64,000 nt of DNA from Paraburkholderia hiiakae (GTDB taxonomy: Bacteria > Pseudomonadota > Gammaproteobacteria > Burkholderiales > Burkholderiaceae). The notes under the pieces were generated by a model that saw only the letters and a program-made list of their open reading frames with translations, was not told where the DNA came from and searched no databases. The stretch is from positions 1 to 64,000 of the forward strand of contig NZ_CAJHCQ010000028.1 in NCBI RefSeq assembly GCF_904848665.1, given 5' to 3'. Of this stretch, positions 54,225 to 62,392 are shown piece after piece. How positions within the stretch are numbered: the first letter of the stretch is position 1; every line of letters starts with the position of its first letter. The position numbers were made by a program, and so were the translations under genes.

Positions 54225-55265
54225 TTACGCAAGCGCGATGAGCGCTTCGGGGGCGATCGAGATGCCGACCGGCGTGCCGCGTGCAAGCTCAACGCGGCCC
54301 GCCACGTCGACGAGCAGGGCATCGGGCGCGGCGCCGCCGATGGTAAGGCGCGTGCGCTCGCCGAGAAAGGTCGCCTGCTCGATCACGCCGCGGAGTTGCG
54401 CGGCGAGCGGGTCGGCGAGCGTGGCGTCTTCGGGGCGGAAATACAGTTCGGCGGCTCCGGCGATCTGCGACGCGCTGGCCGGCACGGCGCCGCCGCTCGT
54501 GCGCAGCATACCGCCTTGCCATTCTCCGGCGATCCGGTTGAGCGTGCCGACGAACTGCGCGACCGCGCGGCTCGCCGGCTGGAAGTAGATCTCGCGCGGC
54601 GTGCCGATCTGTTCGATGCGGCCCGCGCTCATCACGACGATGCGGTCGCCCAGTTCCATCGCCTCGGCTTGATCGTGCGTGACGTAGACGGTCGTCACAC
54701 CCAGTTCGCGCAAGAGCGCGTTCATCTCGCTGCGCAAGGTGTCGCGCAGGCGCGCATCGAGCGCGGTGAGCGGCTCGTCCAGCAGCAGCACACGCGGGCG
54801 CGGCGCGAGCGCACGTGCGAGCGCCACGCGCTGGCGCTGGCCGCCCGAAAGCTGGTTGATGGGCTTGGCCGCGTGCGCTTCGAGACGCATCATCGCGAGC
54901 AGTTCGTCCACGCGTGCGCGCGTGTCGGCGGCGGGAACGCGCTGGATCTTCAGGCCATAGCCGATGTTGCCGCGCACATCGAGGTTCGGAAAGAGCGCGT
55001 AGTTCTGGAACACCATGCCGACCTTGCGCCGCTCGATGGGCTGCGCGGTCACATCCTCGTCGCCGAAGGCCACGCGGCCGCCGGCGTCGGGCGTTTCCAG
55101 ACCCGCGATCATGCGCAGCGTGGTCGTCTTGCCGCAGCCCGATGGGCCGAGCAGCACGAGCGTTTCGCCCGCGCCGATCGCGAGGTCGAGCGGTTCGAGC
55201 ACGCGTGTGCCGCGAAACGTCTTCGCACAGCGCGTGAGCGTAATCGGGATCGGTTCGAGTTTCAT
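54225..55265 (-). CDS. ABC transporter ATP-binding protein
   Basis: A 346-residue importer ATPase. Walker A GPSGCGKTTTLRM (about 39-51), Q-loop VFQNYALFPNLDV, signature LSGGQRQRVALARAL, Walker B VLLLDEPLTALD, H-loop YVTHDQAEAM, then a C-terminal TOBE/OB domain (about 240-346) as in the MalK/PotA/FbpC group. Its start overlaps the stop of the upstream permease gene by 4 bp (55262-55265). Together with two permeases and a binding protein it forms a class I importer of the 2-aminoethylphosphonate/ferric/spermidine type. Confidence 0.92.
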   Translation of the reverse strand: MKLEPIPITLTRCAKTFRGTRVLEPLDLAIGAGETLVLLGPSGCGKTTTLRMIAGLETPDAGGRVAFGDEDVTAQPIERRKVGMVFQNYALFPNLDVRGNIGYGLKIQRVPAADTRARVDELLAMMRLEAHAAKPINQLSGGQRQRVALARALAPRPRVLLLDEPLTALDARLRDTLRSEMNALLRELGVTTVYVTHDQAEAMELGDRIVVMSAGRIEQIGTPREIYFQPASRAVAQFVGTLNRIAGEWQGGMLRTSGGAVPASASQIAGAAELYFRPEDATLADPLAAQLRGVIEQATFLGERTRLTIGGAAPDALLVDVAGRVELARGTPVGISIAPEALIALA

Positions 55266-56206
55266 TCGGAATCCTTGTTGTTCTTTTGCTGGCCTGCGAC
55301 ACGCTGCTTGCCAGATGGCTTTCCTGAGGAGCCAGGTACGTCCACGCCGAGCCATTGCATCGCCACGAGCAGCGGCATCGTCATGAGGAAGAAGAGGATC
55401 GTGTAAGCGCTGCCCACTTCGATGCGCAGCGACGCGTAGGTGTCCGCGAGGCCCACCGGCAGCGTTTTGGTGTCGGGCGTGTGCAGCATCCACGTGAGGT
55501 TGAATTCGCCGATCGAGAGCGTGAGCACCGCGAGCGCGCCTGCCACGATGCCGGGCCGGGCATTGGGCAGCACGATGGTCGTGAAGCGCTGCCAGAAGCT
55601 CGCGCCGAGGCTCGCGGCGCCTTCTTCGAGTGTGCGCAGGTCCGCCGACGCGCACACGGCCGCCACGGGCCGCACCATGAACGGCAGCGTGAAGACCACG
55701 TGACCGACCACGATGAACGCCGCACTCATGCGAAACGCGCCGAAGCCGCCGTACACCACGAGCAGCGCGAGCGCTGAAGCGAGGCCGGGCAGGGCCACGG
55801 GCAGCACGAGCAACTCCTCGATGAAACGCGAGAGGCGCGTGCGACTGCGCGCGAGCGCATAGCCCGCGGGCACGCCGGTCACGAGCGTGATGGCGAGCGT
55901 GGCGGCCGCCACTTCGAGCGAGAGGAATACGCTCGCGTGATACTGCGTCCAGACCTGGTCGAGCCAGCGCAGCGTGAGGCCGCTCGCCACGCCACGAAAG
56001 TAGTTGACGGTGAGCCCCGCGACGATCGACATCCCCACGGGCACGATGAGAAACGCGCACGTGGCGAGCGTGACTAGCCACTGCGCGCACGCAATCCACG
56101 TGCGCGCCGAGGGCAGCGCGAAGCGCCGCCGTGCGGCGGGCGGCTGGCCGGGCGCTTCGTGCATATCTTGCGCCGCCGAAGCTGCGCAATTGACGACCGA
56201 ATTCAT
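55262..56206 (-). CDS. ABC transporter permease (second permease)
   Basis: A 314-residue inner-membrane permease of the BPD_transp_1 family with six or seven hydrophobic segments. The ATPase-contact EAA loop reads EEGAASLGASFWQRFTTIVLP (about 210-230). A polar N-terminal tail of about 45 residues precedes the first helix. I start it at the ATG 56204-56206 (MNSVVNC) with CAGA ATGAATT context and GGACTCC upstream. It is coupled to the ATPase gene by a 4-bp overlap and starts 28 bp after the first permease. Confidence 0.9.
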   Translation of the reverse strand: MNSVVNCAASAAQDMHEAPGQPPAARRRFALPSARTWIACAQWLVTLATCAFLIVPVGMSIVAGLTVNYFRGVASGLTLRWLDQVWTQYHASVFLSLEVAAATLAITLVTGVPAGYALARSRTRLSRFIEELLVLPVALPGLASALALLVVYGGFGAFRMSAAFIVVGHVVFTLPFMVRPVAAVCASADLRTLEEGAASLGASFWQRFTTIVLPNARPGIVAGALAVLTLSIGEFNLTWMLHTPDTKTLPVGLADTYASLRIEVGSAYTILFFLMTMPLLVAMQWLGVDVPGSSGKPSGKQRVAGQQKNNKDSE

Positions 56207-56234
56207 TCTGGAGTCCTCGAAAACCACAGTGCGC

Positions 56235-57059
56235 TCATGCCGTGGCCGCGACGGCAGCACCCGTCACGCTGCGTGCGAGCGTGAGCACCGCCCACGTGAC
56301 GAGACCGAGCACGATGGACAGGCCCGCCGCCGTCACCATGTTGGCGTTGAGTGTGAACTCGGTATAGATGGTCATCGGCAGGACGTCGATGTCGGTGGCG
56401 AGCGTGAACGCCGTGCCGAACGCGCCCATCGCAGTCGCGAAGCAGATTGCCCCTGCGGCGACGAGGCCGGGCGCGAGCGCGGGCAGGATCACGTCGCAGA
56501 GCACGCGCCACGACGACGCGCCAAGCGATCGCGCGGCCTCTTCGAGCGAGCCGTCGAGCTGGCTTGCGCAGGCCATGACGGTCACGATCACGCGCGGGAT
56601 CGAGAAGTACAGGTAGCCGGCGAAGAGTCCCGCCATCGAATACGCGAACACCCAGCGCTCGCCGGTGAGCCGCAGCGAAAGCGCGCCGATGAGCCCCTGG
56701 CGGCCCGCGAGCATGATGACCATGAAGCCGACCACCACGCCCGGAAACGCCAGCGGAAACGTGAGCAGCGCAACGAGCGCGCGGCGCCCCGCGAACGTGC
56801 GCCGCGCGAGCAGGAGGCCGCAGATCGTGGAGATCACGAGCGTTGCCGCGGTGACGGCGGCCGAGAGCGCGATGGTCGCGCCCAGGCTTCTCATGTAGCG
56901 GCCATTCGTTAGCAGTGCGCGATAAGTTTCGACGAAGTGGCCGTCGGCGCTCACCTGCACGAGCGCGATCATCGGTAGCAGCCAGAATGCGAGGAACACC
57001 GCGAGCCCGGGCGCGATGAGCGCCACGCGCCAGCGCAGCGGAAAAGTGAGGTCATGCAT
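56235..57059 (-). CDS. ABC transporter permease (first permease)
   Basis: A 274-residue permease of the same family with six membrane segments. The EAA loop reads EEAARSLGASSWRVLCDVILP (about 178-198). LAFPGVVVGFMVIML and the conserved FGTAFTLATDIDVLP match permeases of the PhnU/PotB-like group. It lies 20 bp after the binding-protein gene and 28 bp before the second permease gene, so the operon order is binding protein, permease, permease, ATPase, phosphodiesterase. Confidence 0.9.
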   Translation of the reverse strand: MHDLTFPLRWRVALIAPGLAVFLAFWLLPMIALVQVSADGHFVETYRALLTNGRYMRSLGATIALSAAVTAATLVISTICGLLLARRTFAGRRALVALLTFPLAFPGVVVGFMVIMLAGRQGLIGALSLRLTGERWVFAYSMAGLFAGYLYFSIPRVIVTVMACASQLDGSLEEAARSLGASSWRVLCDVILPALAPGLVAAGAICFATAMGAFGTAFTLATDIDVLPMTIYTEFTLNANMVTAAGLSIVLGLVTWAVLTLARSVTGAAVAATA

Positions 57060-57079
57060 GGACGTGATCGGCTGGAGTA

Positions 57080-58210
57080 TCAGTGCATGATCTGCAGATA
57101 ACGCTCGCCGAAGGCTTGTTGCTGCGCTGCCATCTTCGCGAAGTCCACGGGTTTTGCGCGCGCGTAGTCGCTCGCGGGCAGGAACTTCGAAGCCGCTTGC
57201 GGCGAGAGCGCGCTCGCGCGTACCGGGCGCAGGTAGGCGTTGGCCCAGAGCTTCTGGCCTTCGTCGGAGAGCACGAAGTCGAGCACCTTTTTGCCGTTCG
57301 CTTCGTGCGGCCCGTTCTTCACGAGGCTCATCACGTAGGGCACCGAAATCGTGCCTTCCTGCGGGATTACGAACTCGACATTCGCGTGGTCCTTGTACAT
57401 GGCGCGGTAGGCGTCGAAGTCGTAGTCGAGCAGGATGGGAATCTCACCCGAAAGCACGCGCGCATAGGCGGTTTGCTTCGGCACGATCGGCTGGTTGGCC
57501 TTGAGCTTGCTGAACCATTCGAAAGCGGGCTGGAAGTTATCGAGCGTGCCGCCCAACGCGAGATTTACGGCCACCGCGCCCGCATAGCCCACAAAAGCGC
57601 TCGACGGATCGAGGTAACCGACCATGCCCTTGTACTCGGGCTTGAGGAGATCGGCCCACGAGCGCGGCACCGGCTTGCCTTCGAGCGCATCCTTGTTGAC
57701 GAAGAAGCCGAGCGTGCCCGAGTGGATGGCGAACCAGTAGCCTTGCGGGTCCTTCAGGTCAGCGGGAATGTCGTTCCAGTGCGCGGGCTTGTACGGCGTG
57801 ATCACGCCCTTGTCTTTCGCCTGGAATGCCGACGAAACGCCGAGGTAGACGACATCGGCGACGGGGCTCTTCTGCTCGGCCATCAGTTGTGCGATGGATT
57901 GACCGGAGTTCTTGTTGTCGAACGGCACGCGAATGCCGGTCTCTTTCTGGATCGCCTGGATCTGGCTTGCCCAGTCGGCCCATTCGGGCGGGCAGTTGTA
58001 GCAGATCGCGGTTTGCTCGGCCTGTGCCGTGAGTGGCGCGGCAAGTCCGGCCACGAGGGCCGCGGCGCTCGCGGCGAGCGGCAGGGCGCGGGACAAGGGG
58101 GCTAAGCGGGCGAAGCGGGCTAAGCGCCGCACGGGCGCGGCTAGCGTGCGCAGGGCGGCGTGCACGGGCACAAGCGAAAGCGGGCCGGCAAAGGCGAGTC
58201 GGCGGGTCAC
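57080..58210 (-). CDS. ABC transporter substrate-binding protein
   Basis: A 376-residue periplasmic solute-binding protein (family 1/AfuA-like). A long N-region with Arg/Ala/Leu repeats leads to the signal core ALPLAASAAALVAGLAAPL and cleavage likely after TAQA. The mature protein begins EQTAICYNCPPEWADW, an unusual Cys pair, and continues GYWFAIHSGTLGFFVNKDAL, SWADLLKPEYKGMVGYLDPSSAF and ILLDYDFDAYRAMYKD. The start is GTG at 58208-58210, with GGAG seven bases upstream; no ATG fits. The ligand is not readable, but the linked GpdQ-like enzyme suggests a phosphodiester. Confidence 0.87.
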   Translation of the reverse strand: MTRRLAFAGPLSLVPVHAALRTLAAPVRRLARFARLAPLSRALPLAASAAALVAGLAAPLTAQAEQTAICYNCPPEWADWASQIQAIQKETGIRVPFDNKNSGQSIAQLMAEQKSPVADVVYLGVSSAFQAKDKGVITPYKPAHWNDIPADLKDPQGYWFAIHSGTLGFFVNKDALEGKPVPRSWADLLKPEYKGMVGYLDPSSAFVGYAGAVAVNLALGGTLDNFQPAFEWFSKLKANQPIVPKQTAYARVLSGEIPILLDYDFDAYRAMYKDHANVEFVIPQEGTISVPYVMSLVKNGPHEANGKKVLDFVLSDEGQKLWANAYLRPVRASALSPQAASKFLPASDYARAKPVDFAKMAAQQQAFGERYLQIMH

Positions 58211-58332
58211 GGCAGGTCTCCAGGTCGGTTGCGAGAGCGTTCTGGTGGATGAGGGCCGCATGCGTACACGGCCCGGATTGTTCAGGTTGTTCGGCTTATT
58301 CTTCAGGCGTGCTAATGGCACACATAAGCGGC

Positions 58333-59400
58333 TCACGAAAGCGCGCCGCCGAGTTCGAGGTCGCGATCGATCGCGCTCCCACGCGCGCCGAGCGGCGCGT
58401 GTGCGATCGCCGCGATGGTGGCACCCGCGCGCAACGTGTGCGGCAGCGTATTGGCGAGCGGCCCCGCGTATTGGCCGCCGATGCGCGCCATCAGGCATTG
58501 CCACGCTTCGCGGCCGATGTCGCGGTTCGGCGTGCCGATGCTCGCGAGCGGCGGCGCGAGCAGTTCGCCCATAGCGAGGCCGTCGAAGCCGAGAATCGAC
58601 ATGTCCTGCGGCACGCGCAGGCGCGCGCGGCGCAGCCCGCGCATCACGACCATTGCGAGCAGGTCATTGCTGCAGAAGAGGGCCGTGGGGCGCGCGGGCC
58701 CGCTCGTCAGATGCGCGAGCACCGAAGGCGCGAGTTCTTGCGCGTTGAAATCGATTTCAAGGGCCGGTGCGGGCGTGAGGCCAGCCTGCTGCATCGCGAG
58801 GGCATAGCCGGCATGACGCTGGCGCGCGCGATCGGGCGCGGCCAGTGTGCCGGCCAGCATGAGGATGCGGCGATGGCCGTGCGCGATGAGCATGCGCACA
58901 CCGTCGCAGGCAGCCTGGTGGTTATCCACCGATACCGAAGGACGGCGCTTCGTGTCGTTGTGCATCAGCACGTAGAGCGGGCCGTTGGCGTCGAGTTCGT
59001 CGAGCAGGGGGTGTGTGTCAGCGTCGGCGACGGTCAGGATCAGGCCCTCGACACGTTGCGCGCGCAACGTCTCGATCGCATGACGTTCGCGATCGGCGTC
59101 GTACTGCGTCGTCATCAGCATGAGGCGAAAGCCCTGCGCGGCGGCTAGCTCGTCGATGCCCTGCAGGCACTCAGCGAACACCGGATTGGCGAGCGTGGGC
59201 AGCACCACGCCGATGAGGCGCGTGCGCTCGCCGCGCAACTGGCGGCCGAGCGGGTTCGGGCGGAACTTCAGGGCGTCGATGGCTTCGCGCACCCGCGCGA
59301 GCGTGATGGGGTTGACGGTATGAGGTGCATTGATCGCACGCGAGACCGTCGCGATCGAGAATCCGGCGTGTGCGGCGACATCCTTGATGGTTGGCGTCAT
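58333..59400 (-). CDS. LacI family transcriptional regulator
   Basis: A 355-residue repressor. N-terminal helix-turn-helix and hinge: TIKDVAAHAGFSIATVSRAIN (about 4-24) and FRPNPLGRQLRGERT. The rest is a periplasmic-binding-like effector domain (about 60-335: LIGVVLPTLANPVFAECLQGI, GLILTVADADTHP, LFCSNDLLAMVVMRGLR, ILGFDGLAMGELLAPPLAS). It heads the ABC importer run on the same strand, 122 bp before the binding-protein gene, and probably controls it and itself. A LacI-type palindrome lies just upstream of its start. Confidence 0.93.
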   Translation of the reverse strand: MTPTIKDVAAHAGFSIATVSRAINAPHTVNPITLARVREAIDALKFRPNPLGRQLRGERTRLIGVVLPTLANPVFAECLQGIDELAAAQGFRLMLMTTQYDADRERHAIETLRAQRVEGLILTVADADTHPLLDELDANGPLYVLMHNDTKRRPSVSVDNHQAACDGVRMLIAHGHRRILMLAGTLAAPDRARQRHAGYALAMQQAGLTPAPALEIDFNAQELAPSVLAHLTSGPARPTALFCSNDLLAMVVMRGLRRARLRVPQDMSILGFDGLAMGELLAPPLASIGTPNRDIGREAWQCLMARIGGQYAGPLANTLPHTLRAGATIAAIAHAPLGARGSAIDRDLELGGALS

Positions 59401-59419
59401 GCGTGCGGCCCCGGCATCG

Positions 59420-59436
59420 TTTGTAAACGTTTTCGA
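59420..59436. promoter_or_regulatory. LacI-type operator upstream of the regulator gene
   Basis: TTTGTAAACGTTTTCGA around 59420-59436 contains a near-palindrome centred on ACGT (GTAAACGTTTTC), the central CpG step typical of LacI/GalR-family operators. It sits about 25 bp before the regulator's ATG, fit for autorepression. Confidence 0.6.
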
Positions 59437-59498
59437 TGGGGCCGATTATGAAAAGCGCGTATGACCGGGAGATGACGGACGCGGTCCCCTTCGTGCCT

Positions 59499-59527
59499 TT
59501 GGGACGCGCGCCGCGCAATGGTAGAAT
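59499..59527 (+). promoter_or_regulatory. Sigma-70-type promoter of tRNA-Leu
   Basis: TTGGGA (59499-59504), a 17-bp spacer and TAGAAT (59522-59527), 12 bp before the first base of the tRNA. Confidence 0.75.
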
Positions 59528-59539
59528 CGCGTCCGCCCT

Positions 59540-59908
59540 GCCGGGGTGATGAAATTGGTAAACATAGCGGACTTAAGAAAAATTGAGTGCCCGACCGGAA
59601 ACGGCCGGTGCAGAACCCCTCAAATTCGGCGAACCCCCTGGGCCTTGAAGCGCGTTGCGCGCGAGGCGCCGAGGCAACGCCGAGCCAAGCCGGCTGCTGC
59701 GCAAAGCGGCGGTCAGGAAGGTGTAGAGACTAGACGGGGGGCGCCTAAGGCGGTGCGCGGCGTGAGACACGCGGCGCTCAGCGACGGCGAAGGCATAGTC
59801 CAGCGCACGAACGCGCGTCCATGCAGGGACGCGTGGCGTCGAAAGACGTGGTGTGACGAAAATCCGCCGCCTAACGGCTTGCCGGTTCAAGTCCGGTCCC
59901 CGGCACCA
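59540..59908 (+). tRNA. tRNA-Leu (UAA), interrupted by a group I intron
   Basis: Two exons, 59540-59574 and 59859-59908, join to an 85-nt type II tRNA with encoded CCA. The acceptor pairs GCCGGGG with CCCCGGC. The joined anticodon arm is GCGGA-CTTAAAA-TCCGC, giving anticodon TAA. The variable arm GCCTAACGGCTT is long, as in tRNA-Leu, and the T loop is TTCAAGT. The 284-nt insertion lies after T34, the first anticodon base, the site used by the cyanobacterial and plastid tRNA-Leu(UAA) introns. Without splicing the tRNA cannot read codons. Confidence 0.95.
59575..59858 (+). ncRNA. Group I self-splicing intron in tRNA-Leu(UAA), Azoarcus-like
   Basis: A 284-nt intron without an open frame for a homing endonuclease. 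P1: exon ACTT plus intron AA (59571-59576) pairs with TTGAGT (59583-59588), placing the U at 59574 opposite G 59585, the required U-G wobble at the 5' splice site. P4: CGGCG (59627-59631) with CGCCG (59678-59682). P7: GACTA (59728-59732) with TAGTC (59796-59800), in the contexts GTGTAGAGACTAGACGG and GAAGGCATAGTCCAG. The last base is G (59858). These core blocks closely resemble the Azoarcus tRNA-Ile intron (subgroup IC3). Splicing needs only guanosine and magnesium in that relative. Confidence 0.93.
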
Positions 59909-59940
59909 GATGTCGTTCCAGTGCGTTCCGCTGGAATCCG

Positions 59941-59976
59941 AAAACCCGCGATAGCGTAAGGCTTCGCGGGTTTTTT
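59941..59976 (+). terminator. Rho-independent terminator after tRNA-Leu
   Basis: AAAACCCGCG (59941-59950) pairs with CGCGGGTTTT (59965-59974) around a 14-nt loop and leads into TTTTTTATTT. Confidence 0.85.
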
Positions 59977-60128
59977 ATTTGCGCGGCTAAATCTGTGCGG
60001 GCGCACGAAGGGGAATCGCCAGGGCGAACGTAGAAACAGAAGAAGGCGGGAAAAGCTCAGGGGCAGTCGCGCAAAATGGCGGCGCGAGGATCAGTCGAGC
60101 GCTGCGCTGCAACAAGGTGCTTGCGCAC

Positions 60129-60230
60129 TCAACGATTACCGATCTTTCCGGTAAGAGGATTGATCAGCCGCGCGAATCCGAACAATGCCGCGATGCCAAA
60201 GGGGCAGGCGATGAAGAATGCGGTCAACAT
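60129..60230 (-). CDS. Possible small membrane peptide (33 residues)
   Basis: A short frame reading MLTAFFIACPFGIAALFGFA and ending RLINPLTGKIGNR. It would form one transmembrane helix with a basic C-terminus. The ribosome-binding site is weak. Listed as a candidate only; chance is a real alternative. Confidence 0.3.
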   Translation of the reverse strand: MLTAFFIACPFGIAALFGFARLINPLTGKIGNR

Positions 60231-60407
60231 GACTCGGCCCTAAACGTAACAAAATGTATCGTCAGTTTAGCTCGGTCATGCGGTTTGGGTATCAGGGTCA
60301 ACGACAACAAACTATTGCGCTATCGCAAGCAATATCGTCGGCAACAGCGGGGAACGGGCTGCAACGCCCGTTTGGCGCGGGTAAGCGAGAAGACTGTGCG
60401 GACCGCA

Positions 60408-60680
60408 TCAGATGCAGTCGAATATTACCTCTACTGTCTGGGACGTCACGCCGCGCAAGCCCTCGCTGTGGATCTCGACCGTGTGTAGCTGCTTCTTTTG
60501 CTTTTCGCAGTAGTCCTCGGCTTCGCTCAGCCCCGCTGCGCGCACATGATTCCACGAAACCAGATCCCAGCGCGCGCGGCTCGTGACGGTGAGATGGCCA
60601 TCCTGTCTCGAATTGACGGCAGTCACCGATGTGCACGCCGTCAGCATGCTAACTCCAAACAACAGGACGTAACCTTTCAT
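60408..60680 (-). CDS. Putative small lipoprotein, unknown function
   Basis: A 90-residue predicted lipoprotein: MKGYVLLFGVSMLTAC with lipobox (LTAC, Cys16), then TSVTAVNSRQDGHLTVTSRARWDLVSW and a second part with EAEDYCEKQKKQLHTVEIHSEG, ending VEVIFDCI. Two further cysteines (about 57 and 89) could pair. Small lipoproteins of this shape are common in Burkholderia and unnamed. The start at 60678-60680 follows GGAGAATCTATG spacing and is preferred over an upstream in-frame ATG at 60755. Confidence 0.7.
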   Translation of the reverse strand: MKGYVLLFGVSMLTACTSVTAVNSRQDGHLTVTSRARWDLVSWNHVRAAGLSEAEDYCEKQKKQLHTVEIHSEGLRGVTSQTVEVIFDCI

Positions 60681-60756
60681 AGATTCTCCGTGGTCCGCGA
60701 GCATTCTCGCCGCCAACCCGGGGAATTGGCAACCCAAAGCGATGCGCTCCGGCACG

Positions 60757-61542
60757 TTAGGGTTGCTTCACGCAGTGAAACGCTGCCGTGCCGTAAGGCA
60801 CCGTCACGACGGCTTGACCGCGCAACTCGGGTTCCGAATCGATGAGTGCGCGCAATTCGGCTTCGATGCGGGCCTGCTCTTCAGGCGGCAAGGCCGCAAT
60901 GAAACTCGTGGATTTGACACGCGCGACGATGACGTCTTCTGGCGAGCCGGTGTGGCCCTGCACGAAACGCTGCTCGCGCAGAGGCCCGAATCCGGCAAAC
61001 GGGAAGGCGCTACGCCATTGGCCCGTGTAGTAGCGCGGCGTGTCGCCTTCGGCGCGGTTGACGATGGCGTCGAGCCGCGCAACCCACTCGACGCTCGCGT
61101 CGCGCAAGTTCCAGATCAGGCCGAGGCGGCCACCGGGTTTGAGCACACGCAGAATTTCGGCGAGCGACGCCGCGTTGGCGAACCAGTGAAAAGCCTGCGC
61201 GCAGACGATCGCATCGACACTGGCATCGTCGAGCGCGAGCGACTCGGCCGTGCCCGCACGGGTATCGACTTCGGGGAGCGCGGCGGCAAGCTTCGCCCGC
61301 ATGGCGGCTACGGGCTCGACAGCGATTACGTGTGAGCCAGTCTCCAGCAGGCGCCGCGTGAACTTACCCGTGCCGGCACCCAGGTCGATGACCGTTGCAC
61401 CGGGGCCGAGTCCGAGCGTGTCGCGCAGCCAGGTATTGATTTCGGGCGGGTAGTCCGGGCGGCCGCGGACATAGTGGTCCGCGGCGGCGGGCGTGTAGCC
61501 CTGTTCAGCCGAGTGGTGTAGGGCGTTCGGCGGGTTGATCAT
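60757..61542 (-). CDS. Class I SAM-dependent methyltransferase
   Basis: A 261-residue cytosolic methyltransferase. Motif I VIDLGAGTGKFTRRL (about 51-65), acidic end of beta-2 in VIAVEPVAAM, motif II/III GTAESLALDDASVDAIVCAQAFHWF and LRVLKPGGRLGLIWNLRD (about 130-147) identify the Methyltransf_11/25 group. Members act on small molecules and lipids; the substrate is unknown. The start at 61540-61542 (MINPPNALHHSAEQGYTPAAADHYVRGRPDYP in pieces) fits the family N-terminus YxxxRPxYP. Confidence 0.9.
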   Translation of the reverse strand: MINPPNALHHSAEQGYTPAAADHYVRGRPDYPPEINTWLRDTLGLGPGATVIDLGAGTGKFTRRLLETGSHVIAVEPVAAMRAKLAAALPEVDTRAGTAESLALDDASVDAIVCAQAFHWFANAASLAEILRVLKPGGRLGLIWNLRDASVEWVARLDAIVNRAEGDTPRYYTGQWRSAFPFAGFGPLREQRFVQGHTGSPEDVIVARVKSTSFIAALPPEEQARIEAELRALIDSEPELRGQAVVTVPYGTAAFHCVKQP

Positions 61543-61650
61543 GAGCGCGCTCGGGCGGTGGGTCCGCGAGCGAGCATAGCACCACGCGCCGTGCCGTCGA
61601 AAGACACGGCGCCGCGCACCGCGTCCGGTTGGGCGCGCTGCGCAGAGCGT

Positions 61651-61899
61651 TCAGTCGTGGGCGACCAGGTCGCCGACTTGACCCTGGCCGGAAACGAGAC
61701 AGGAAGAGAGGAAGTTTTCGCTCTGGCTGCTCGCGCCGCGTTCGCCGAATCCGCGCACGAGCGCTTCAGCCTTGACGAGTGCGGAGCCCTGGGCGCAGGT
61801 GAGCGAGCCAGCCTCGTGAGCCTGCACACGTGTCATGGCTCGATTCGCGAGGAGGAGTGCGAGGACGATGACAACACCAACATTGAATGCTTGTCTCAT
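61651..61899 (-). CDS. Small exported protein, unknown function
   Basis: An 82-residue predicted secreted protein: MRQAFNVGVVIVLALLLAN forms a signal peptide or anchor, followed by a short mature part with two cysteines (SLTCAQGSAL and FLSSCLVSG) that could form a disulfide. AAGGAGACGAAATC is a good ribosome-binding site, which is the main support. No family recognised. Confidence 0.55.
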   Translation of the reverse strand: MRQAFNVGVVIVLALLLANRAMTRVQAHEAGSLTCAQGSALVKAEALVRGFGERGASSQSENFLSSCLVSGQGQVGDLVAHD

Positions 61900-62392
61900 G
61901 ATTTCGTCTCCTTGTGCATTCAGACTATCTCAGTCGTTCGGCGTCCGAAGCCAGGAGTTTCCCGGCCATGCACCGCAGCACATGTGGCGCACAAAAACGT
62001 GCTTTCATGCGGCCTGCGTATTGCTTCGGCGTCCTTCGCTTGGCGCCCGTGCGCCGCTACGCCTTGAGCAGCGTGGCACGGGAAAAATGCGCTCCTGAGC
62101 GAGGCTGGGCGCTGCGTCGCAACAATGCCGCGATGCGTCAGATTCAACGTCTGCTAACAAATGTAGCCCTGTCGCGTAGCGAGCACGACGCGGCACATCG
62201 ACACGGTGTGTTTTTGCACAACGCGCCGCGGCGAAACAATCATGTGGCACCGTTTTTCGCCTCGCTGGAAACGTGGAGGCGCAATGCACGGCGGCAGGAC
62301 GCCCGACCGGGTGCGCCCGGCGTGTCTTGAAATACGGCGGGGCTTCCTGCAAGATCGACGCCCGATCCCCTTTTCCTGAGCGAGGTGAACCC
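61900..62392. other. 493-bp intergenic region
   Basis: Between the divergent small exported protein gene and the GST gene. No supported gene or clear structural RNA. TCCTGAGCGAGGTGAACCC just before 62393 is the GST translation start context. Confidence 0.55.

Larger units (their letters stand above)
59909..60407. other. 499-bp region after tRNA-Leu
   Basis: Holds the tRNA terminator at 59941-59976 and one doubtful 33-codon membrane-peptide frame at 60129-60230 (minus strand). I see nothing else. Confidence 0.55.

Noticed and set aside
59546..59959. A 137-codon frame running through the tRNA-Leu intron, considered as an intron-encoded endonuclease
   Set aside because: It spans both exons and the ribozyme core and has no LAGLIDADG, HNH or GIY-YIG motif.
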